Part shown: positions 59,293 to 64,000 of the stretch, in pieces
Layout of the letters: each line of letters begins with the position of its first letter
Numbering within the stretch: the first letter of the stretch is position 1
NCBI RefSeq assembly: GCF_902497785.1
Contig: NZ_CABVHK010000001.1
Location: 248,001 to 312,000, forward strand
Source: Pseudomonas fluorescens
GTDB lineage: Bacteria > Pseudomonadota > Gammaproteobacteria > Pseudomonadales > Pseudomonadaceae
DNA: 64,000 nt
Direction: 5' to 3'
Made by a program: the position numbers and the translations under genes
The notes under the pieces: generated by a model
What the model saw: the letters and a program-made list of their open reading frames with translations, nothing else
Told to the model about the DNA's origin: nothing
Databases searched by the model: none

Positions 59293-59953
59293 AGCCCGAG
59301 CCTCGCACGGTGCGGATCAACGGGACATTACCGGGCGGGTCGATTTTCTTGCGCAGGCGGCCGATGTGCACGTCGATCAGGTTGGTGCCGGGGTCGAAGT
59401 GGTAACCCCAGACCTCCTCGAAAATCATCATCCGCGACAGGATCTGCCCGGTGTTGCGCATGAGGAATTCCAGCAGCTTGTATTCGGTGGGCAACAGCGT
59501 CAGCAACTTGCCGTCGCGGCTCGCTTCATGGCTGATCAGGTTCAGCTCCAGGTCCGCCACCCGCAGCGTGGTGGCCTGGGCGGTCACGGTGTTCTGCCGG
59601 CGCAGCAGCACTTCGACGCGCGCGGCCATTTCATCGGTGGCGAAGGGTTTGGTCAGGTAGTCGTCACCGCCGGCACGCAAACCGCGCACGCGTTCATCGA
59701 CATCGGAGAGGGCGCTGATCATCAGAATCGGCGTCGCCACGCCCATGGTCCGCAGGGTGGTGACGATCGCCAGACCATCGAGCTCGGGCAGCATGCGGTC
59801 GAGGGTGATCAGGTCGTAGTTGCCACTGACTGCGCGCTCCAGTCCTTCGCGGCCGTTGTCGACCCAGTCCACGTCGAGGCCGTGGCTGCTCAATTCCGCG
59901 ACGATTTCCCGGGCGGTCACGGCGTCGTCTTCGATGGTCAAAATGCGGGGCAT
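59270..59953 (-). CDS. OmpR-family response regulator
   Basis: The product is 227 residues. The receiver has IEDDAV, phospho-acceptor Asp52 in LITLDRMLPELDG and Lys102 in YLTKPF. The winged helix at about 130-225 shows LLTLLPTEYKLLEFLMRNTGQILSRMMIFEEVWG (in pieces) and TVRGSGYVIAEP. It pairs with the kinase encoded just downstream. Confidence 0.93.
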   Translation of the reverse strand: MPRILTIEDDAVTAREIVAELSSHGLDVDWVDNGREGLERAVSGNYDLITLDRMLPELDGLAIVTTLRTMGVATPILMISALSDVDERVRGLRAGGDDYLTKPFATDEMAARVEVLLRRQNTVTAQATTLRVADLELNLISHEASRDGKLLTLLPTEYKLLEFLMRNTGQILSRMMIFEEVWGYHFDPGTNLIDVHIGRLRKKIDPPGNVPLIRTVRGSGYVIAEPL

Positions 59954-60057
59954 AGGAGGCCTGGTCAGTTGTTCGCAATGGTGCGCTGCATTTTGCCAAT
60001 AAATGGCCGCGGGCTTTTTAAATAAAACTTCATTTTCAGCACCAGATCTGTGCCTGC

Positions 60058-60087
60058 GTAGGAGCTGCCGAAGGCTGCGATCTTTTT
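60058..60087 (+). repeat. Single REP
   Basis: One GTAGGAGCTGCCGAAGGCTGCGATCTTTTT copy without an inverted partner, in the divergent gap between the response regulator and the membrane protein gene. Confidence 0.9.
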
Positions 60088-60205
60088 ACCTCCAACGCAT
60101 GCATAAAACCCGCTGATATTGGCTGCTTGTTGCAATTTGCATGATTTTCGGAAGTTCAAAATTTATAAGCTGTTGAAATTTAACGACTTATCTAAAAGCA
60201 GCGAC

Positions 60206-60221
60206 TGGCACGCTGACTGCA
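60206..60221 (+). promoter_or_regulatory. Candidate sigma-54 promoter
   Basis: TGGCACGCTGACTGCA matches the -24/-12 consensus at all but one position and has the required GG-N10-GC spacing. It lies 54 bp before the membrane protein start. No -35/-10 pair of similar quality is visible nearby. Confidence 0.55.
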
Positions 60222-60275
60222 ATTGTTCATCTGACGAGTTGTAACATTATCTTTCCTGCCTGGAGCGACACAATA

Positions 60276-61214
60276 ATGAATAGATCCCCTGATGGTTTCT
60301 ATCCTGTCTCAGAGGAGTCAAGCGCGCAGTCGGGCGTTTCCTGGGGCGCGATATTCGCCGGGGCCGCTGCTGCGGCGGCGTTGTCGCTGATCCTGGTATT
60401 GCTCGGTTTCGGGTTGGGCTTTTCGGCAGTATCCCCTTGGGCCAATGAGGGCGTCAGCGCCAAGGGCCTGGGCATTTCAACCATTATCTGGCTGGCCGCG
60501 ACGCAAATTGTTGCTTCCGGACTGGGCGGATACATCGCCGGTCGTCTGCGGGTCAAATGGGCCAACATGCATGGCGATGAAGTCTACTTCCGCGATACCG
60601 CCCACGGCTTCCTCGCCTGGTGCGTCGCGACACTGGTGACTGCGACGCTGGTCGTCGGCTCGGTCAGCAGTATTGTCAGCGGCGGTGTTCAGGCCGGTGC
60701 AAACGTGGTCGGCGGCGCTGCAAGTGCTGCGACTCAAGCGGCTGGCACTGCAGCCGGTAATACCGACGGCGACCAGTACGGCTATTTCGTCGACAGTCTG
60801 TTCCGCGCTGATAGTCCGGCCGCTGTCAGTGATGACGCTGCCCGCAGCACCGTCACCCGCATCTTCGTGCGCTCGCTGAGCAACGAAGGTCAACTGGCTG
60901 CAGAAGACCGCACCTACCTCGCGCAAATGGTTGCCCAACGGACCAACCTGAGTCAGGCGGACGCCGAACGTCGTGTCGATGAAGTCTACGCCCGCACCCA
61001 GAAAGCCGTTGCCGACGCCAAACTGGCCGCTAAACAGGCTGCCGATACCGCCGCCAAAGTTGCTGCCTGGACCGCGTTGTGGATGTTTATCGCGCTGTTG
61101 ATCGGTGCGTTCTTCGCCAGCCTTGCCGCAACCTTCGGCGGTCGTCGTCGGGATGCCGTGGAGTATCTGGAAACCGACACCTACGTGACCCAAACACAAA
61201 CACCTGTCCGCTAA
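60276..61214 (+). CDS. Membrane protein of unknown function
   Basis: The product is 312 residues, with GGAGCGACACAATA before the ATG. Hydrophobic segments at about 25-50 (IFAGAAAAAALSLILVLLGFGLGFSAV), 68-90, 110-135 and 270-290. Between the last two is a polar, Ala/Gln-rich region (VADAKLAAKQAADTAAKVAAW) that may be coiled. No known catalytic motif. It shares a transcription unit with the 23-residue peptide at 61230 and probably depends on sigma-54. Confidence 0.8.
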   Translation: MNRSPDGFYPVSEESSAQSGVSWGAIFAGAAAAAALSLILVLLGFGLGFSAVSPWANEGVSAKGLGISTIIWLAATQIVASGLGGYIAGRLRVKWANMHGDEVYFRDTAHGFLAWCVATLVTATLVVGSVSSIVSGGVQAGANVVGGAASAATQAAGTAAGNTDGDQYGYFVDSLFRADSPAAVSDDAARSTVTRIFVRSLSNEGQLAAEDRTYLAQMVAQRTNLSQADAERRVDEVYARTQKAVADAKLAAKQAADTAAKVAAWTALWMFIALLIGAFFASLAATFGGRRRDAVEYLETDTYVTQTQTPVR

Positions 61215-61229
61215 TTCAGGAGAATCCTC

Positions 61230-61301
61230 ATGCGCTCATTACTGCTGTTATTTCTCGGCATCCCTATCCCGATCATTATCCTGATCGCCCTATTCACGTG
61301 A
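61230..61301 (+). CDS. 23-residue single-helix membrane peptide
   Basis: The ATG follows AGGAGAATCCTC with ideal spacing, 15 bp after the stop of the membrane protein. The peptide is nearly all hydrophobic (start MRSLLLLFLG, end IILIALFT), with a central GIPIP, long enough for one membrane helix. A strong terminator follows 14 bp after the stop. It resembles other tiny proteobacterial membrane peptides; its function is unknown. Confidence 0.7.
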   Translation: MRSLLLLFLGIPIPIIILIALFT

Positions 61302-61315
61302 GGCTAATGCCTCTG

Positions 61316-61349
61316 CCGCTTCTGCCTCTGGTAGAAGCGGTTTTTTTTT
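61316..61349 (+). terminator. Rho-independent terminator
   Basis: Stem CCGCTTCTGCC / GGTAGAAGCGG (one G-T wobble) with loop TCT is followed by nine T. It ends the membrane protein and 23-residue peptide transcript. Confidence 0.92.
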
Positions 61350-61372
61350 GAAGGGGCATTTAATCGGATGTT

Positions 61373-61984
61373 TTATTCGATCGGTGTACTTACAAACGCT
61401 GCAAGCCCCTCGGCATACGCCGTGAACGCGCTGATCTGCGGAAACCGCTCGGTATCAACCTGCTCAGGTACTACCAGTTTGCTAAAACTCCAGGCCACCG
61501 CCAGCGTGATCCCGTCCTGAGCGATCGAGCCGTCAGTCTTCAGCGGTTGCAGTTCCAATTCCCGCTCCAGCGCCGAATAAGCCGCCGCCAGTTGCCCCTC
61601 GACCCGTTCCACCCAAGGCTCGTATTGAATCTCCGCCGGACGCAGGTTGCGTTCGTAATAGAGCTGCACGGACTTCTCACACGCTGCCAGTGCCAGGCCG
61701 ATCAGGCGTAGCGAGCGCAGGCGTTGATCCAGCTCGCCGGGCATCAGGCTTTTACCCGGTCCGGCCAATGCTTCCAGGTAGTCGATGATCAGCGTTGAGT
61801 CGATCAACACCTCACCGTCCTCGAGCACCAGCGTCGGCGCCTTGACCACCGAGTTGATCTGCTGGAACTGCTCGAAGTGGCGAAACACGGAAACCGATTG
61901 GTGATCGAGGTCGATGCCCAGGCATTTGGCAGAAATGGCGACGCGTCGCACGTAGGGTGAATCCAGCATGCCGATCAGCTTCAT
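61373..61984 (-). CDS. Glutathione S-transferase
   Basis: The product is 203 residues. The N-terminal thioredoxin-like domain begins MKLIGMLDSPYVRRVAISAKCLG (Ser9 is the usual catalytic position), with cis-Pro in KAPTLVLEDGEVLIDSTLII. The C-terminal helical domain follows from about 85. The substrate is unknown. GGAGCGG precedes the ATG. Confidence 0.93.
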   Translation of the reverse strand: MKLIGMLDSPYVRRVAISAKCLGIDLDHQSVSVFRHFEQFQQINSVVKAPTLVLEDGEVLIDSTLIIDYLEALAGPGKSLMPGELDQRLRSLRLIGLALAACEKSVQLYYERNLRPAEIQYEPWVERVEGQLAAAYSALERELELQPLKTDGSIAQDGITLAVAWSFSKLVVPEQVDTERFPQISAFTAYAEGLAAFVSTPIE

Positions 61985-62355
61985 TGAACCGCTCCTTCAG
62001 ATAGCCCGTTGAGGACAGACAACCTTAGCTGAGGCTCACCTTCCTGCAAATGCAGTCGATAACTCCGGTGCCGAGGCCGTTTGTCTTCTATATACAGCCG
62101 CTCAGTTGAATTTCTTGCTATAAACGCACTCCGATAAACACCACAAAGACTGACATAGAGCACTTTCGGTGCTTTGTCGGACGAATTCGCTGACTTTTCA
62201 GTTGCTGGGGCCTCAAGTCGGCCTTAGACTGCCGCCCCTCGTAAATTGAGTGCCGGGTGGCGCTTGGAATAAACGGCGCCGTTCCGATGGCCCTGCGAGG
62301 TCCGCCGGAACGCTCCCTAATTCGCCTTAATGCACGTTTTTTTATAGAGATATCA
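61985..62355. other. Intergenic region before the DksA-like gene
   Basis: This 371-bp divergent gap holds no supported gene. Near 62277-62318 a CGTTCC / GGAACG inverted repeat could form a hairpin in the leader of the DksA-like gene, and AGCACTTTCGGTGCT near 62158-62174 is a second small hairpin. No consensus promoter is clear. Confidence 0.35.
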
Positions 62356-62760
62356 ATGACAAAGGACAAGTTGCTGGCCATGCCGGCGGATGACTACATG
62401 AATGCCGAGCAACATGCTTTTTTCTCTGAGCTGTTGCAGAACATGAAAGTCGAAACCCACGAGCGCATCGAACAGAATCGCATCGCCATCGAGAGCCTGG
62501 ACACCCCGGCCGATCCGGCTGACGCGGCTTCCGTCGAGGAAGAGCGCACTTGGTTGGTGAATGCAATCGACCGCGATCAGCGCATGCTGCCTCAGTTGGA
62601 ACAGGCACTGGAACGCATCAAAGAAGACAGCTTTGGCTGGTGCGACGACAGCGGCGAGGCCATTGGCCTGAAACGCCTGCTGATCAGCCCGACCACCAAA
62701 TACTGCATCGAAGCGCAAGAGCGTCACGAACAGATCGACAAGCACCAGCGTCAGGCCTGA
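62356..62760 (+). CDS. DksA-like protein without the four-Cys zinc site
   Basis: The product is 134 residues from the ATG of MTKDKLLAMPADDYM. A long coiled-coil hairpin (about residues 18-85) is followed by the finger region GWCDDSGEAIGLKRLLISPTTKYCIEAQERHE. Here the four zinc Cys of DksA are reduced to C-x2-S and T-x2-C, as in the zinc-independent DksA2 class of Pseudomonas. The Asp pair at the coiled-coil tip (ERTWLVNAIDRD) is kept. Such proteins enter the RNA polymerase secondary channel and replace DksA when zinc is scarce. Confidence 0.9.
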   Translation: MTKDKLLAMPADDYMNAEQHAFFSELLQNMKVETHERIEQNRIAIESLDTPADPADAASVEEERTWLVNAIDRDQRMLPQLEQALERIKEDSFGWCDDSGEAIGLKRLLISPTTKYCIEAQERHEQIDKHQRQA

Positions 62761-62767
62761 TTCTGCG

Positions 62768-62795
62768 AGGCAACCCCATTTGATGTGGGTTGCCT
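62768..62795 (+). terminator. Hairpin after the DksA-like gene, terminator-like
   Basis: A nine-base stem AGGCAACCC / GGGTTGCCT with a ten-base loop lies eight bases after the stop. It lacks a T run, so it may end transcription weakly or protect the mRNA end. Confidence 0.5.
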
Positions 62796-62796
62796 G

Positions 62797-62870
62797 AAAA
62801 GATCGCAGCCTTCGGCAGCTCCTACAAAGGTTCGCGTAACCTGTAGGAGCTGCCGAAGGCTGCGATCTTT
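62797..62870. repeat. REP pair (GTAGGAGCTGCCGAAGGC type)
   Basis: Inverted arms AAAAGATCGCAGCCTTCGGCAGCTCCTACA and TGTAGGAGCTGCCGAAGGCTGCGATCTTT are separated by only 18 bp. Confidence 0.92.
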
Positions 62871-63005
62871 GCTTTCGGCCGTCCGCAAAAAATCCTGCAA
62901 GCTTCTATTGATCCACTGCACACCCACTACTAATGGACCATGGATAATGGCCATGTAGTGGCGTTTAATGCCGGGACAACAATTAGAAGTGCGTGGGGTG
63001 ACGAA

Positions 63006-64000
63006 ATGACGCGAGATGGATCGCTGGTCGGAGCAGTGCCTGCTCCCGTGCTTTTACCGAAAAACCTTTGGCTGACGCCCACGCTGCAAAGCATCGCGCT
63101 GACGCTTGTGTTGTGCGGCATGACGCTCGGCGGCTGGTCGCTTTATGTCGGCCTGCCATTGGCCGTCTGCATCATCTGGCTGCCTCGCCTGCGTACCCGC
63201 GCCATTCCTGAAGCCGCCATCGTCGACAGCGCCGCCGCGATTGCCGAGCTGACTCGCGATCTTTCCTACACCACCAGTCACAATGCACTGTCCGCCGCCG
63301 GCGTGGCTTTTTCGGTCAAGCAACTGGCCGATAAACTGCAATCGCAACTCGGCGCTGCGGCGCAAATTGTCAGCAACGCCGAAGTGATGATTGCCACCGA
63401 GCAGGCCACGTCGACCCTCAGTCGCGCCGCCCTCGGTGCCGCCAGCGAAGCGCATCAGAGCAGCGCGGCAGGGCGCACGGAGTTGAGCGAGTCGATCAGC
63501 CGCATGCATCAGCTCAGCCTGCGCGCGAGCAACAGCCGTGAATTGATTGAGGCCCTGAGCCTGCGCAGCGACGATATCCAGCGAGTCACGTTGGTGATTC
63601 AGTCGATTGCCAGCCAGACCAATTTGCTGGCGTTGAACGCGGCGATCGAAGCGGCCCGGGCCGGTGAGCACGGCCGTGGTTTTGCGGTGGTCGCGGATGA
63701 GGTTCGCGGGCTGGCCGCGCGAACGGCGACGGCCACCGGTGAAGTCGGCGAGATGGTCGCCGACATCCAGCACCGCACCGCGCAAGTGGTGGAACAAATA
63801 CGCCAGTTGTCCAGCGACCTTGACGTGGGTGTCACGCAGGTCGAACACACCGGTCAGCACCTGGAAAACATTGCACGCCTGGCGGCCAGCGTCGAGAGCC
63901 AGGTCGGCGAAATCGCCAGGGGCGCCGATACCAATCGCGAGCAACTCGACAGCCTGTTCCACGCCATCGAGCAAATGCGCAGCGATTTGGCGATCAGCGA
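63006..64000 (+). CDS. Methyl-accepting chemotaxis protein, N-terminal part
   Basis: At least 331 residues are seen; the gene runs past the window end. Two adjacent membrane helices (about residues 23-60: [33 protein letters not shown], in pieces) have almost no periplasmic loop between them. The long coiled coil and signalling hairpin follow, with the hallmark [40 protein letters not shown] (in pieces) near residues 197-240. It should transmit to CheA/CheW. With no periplasmic sensor it may respond to membrane or internal energy cues. Confidence 0.9.
   Translation, partial: MTRDGSLVGAVPAPVLLPKNLWLTPTLQSIALTLVLCGMTLGGWSLYVGLPLAVCIIWLPRLRTRAIPEAAIVDSAAAIAELTRDLSYTTSHNALSAAGVAFSVKQLADKLQSQLGAAAQIVSNAEVMIATEQATSTLSRAALGAASEAHQSSAAGRTELSESISRMHQLSLRASNSRELIEALSLRSDDIQRVTLVIQSIASQTNLLALNAAIEAARAGEHGRGFAVVADEVRGLAARTATATGEVGEMVADIQHRTAQVVEQIRQLSSDLDVGVTQVEHTGQHLENIARLAASVESQVGEIARGADTNREQLDSLFHAIEQMRSDLAIS

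Overview
The window is from a fluorescent-group Pseudomonas chromosome. This is inferred from the high GC content, the gene families (DUF6124, DUF2388, GlxA-type regulators, YcaC, MXKDX repeat protein) and a very dense set of REP palindromes of the P. fluorescens types. I count about 65 protein genes, no rRNA or tRNA, no CRISPR array and no insertion sequence. About 27 REP loci sit between genes. No REP-associated transposase (RAYT) is present here.

Layout. 1-5021: the end of a TonB-dependent receptor, a two-domain beta-propeller phytase and a dedicated TolQ/ExbB-ExbD-TonB energy module. 5222-9225 (minus strand): vgrG, a DUF4123 type VI adaptor, and then, where a toxin gene would be expected, a conserved structured element followed by a DUF6124 gene. 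9591-13259: molbindin, a glyoxalase-fold protein, a TetR/3-hydroxyacyl-CoA dehydrogenase pair and an AraC regulator. 13430-16003: an AT-richer accessory block with a DUF6338 membrane protein, a 51-residue Pro-rich ORF and an ABC exporter. 16007-22581: hydrolase, a quinone oxidoreductase cut by an amber codon, an MFS/LysR pair, pirin and a GlxA-type regulator. 22751-27128: two convergent, paralogous winged-helix/ATPase regulators. 27455-31868: chloroperoxidase-like hydrolase, catalase, a 67-bp-period REP array, an AraC regulator and a secreted MBL hydrolase. 31900-36702: LysR, DoxX, monooxygenase-fold protein, amidohydrolase and YcaC. 36844-44796: MscS-CNMP channel, esterase, LysR, GNAT, then a polyamine-binding protein and P1 peptidase divergent from a LuxR regulator. 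44989-57776: mixed metabolic and regulatory genes, including a cytochrome b/Moco oxidoreductase pair and an AKR-SDR-SRPBCC operon. 57886-64000: a two-component system, a membrane protein with a 23-residue peptide behind a sigma-54-like promoter, GST, a DksA paralogue and the start of a chemotaxis receptor.

The most interesting signal is a roughly 325-bp element found twice (about 5597-5919 and 54010-54347), each time exactly 27 nt upstream of a DUF6124 start codon. The copies share long identical blocks. Their central hairpin differs in sequence but keeps its base pairing through compensatory changes, which points to a conserved RNA (or folded DNA) structure. Other notable points are the REP array and genes that end inside REP sequence, the duplicated 3' end of the molbindin gene flanking a REPIN, the amber codon in the quinone oxidoreductase, and the Pro-rich small ORF next to an exporter.
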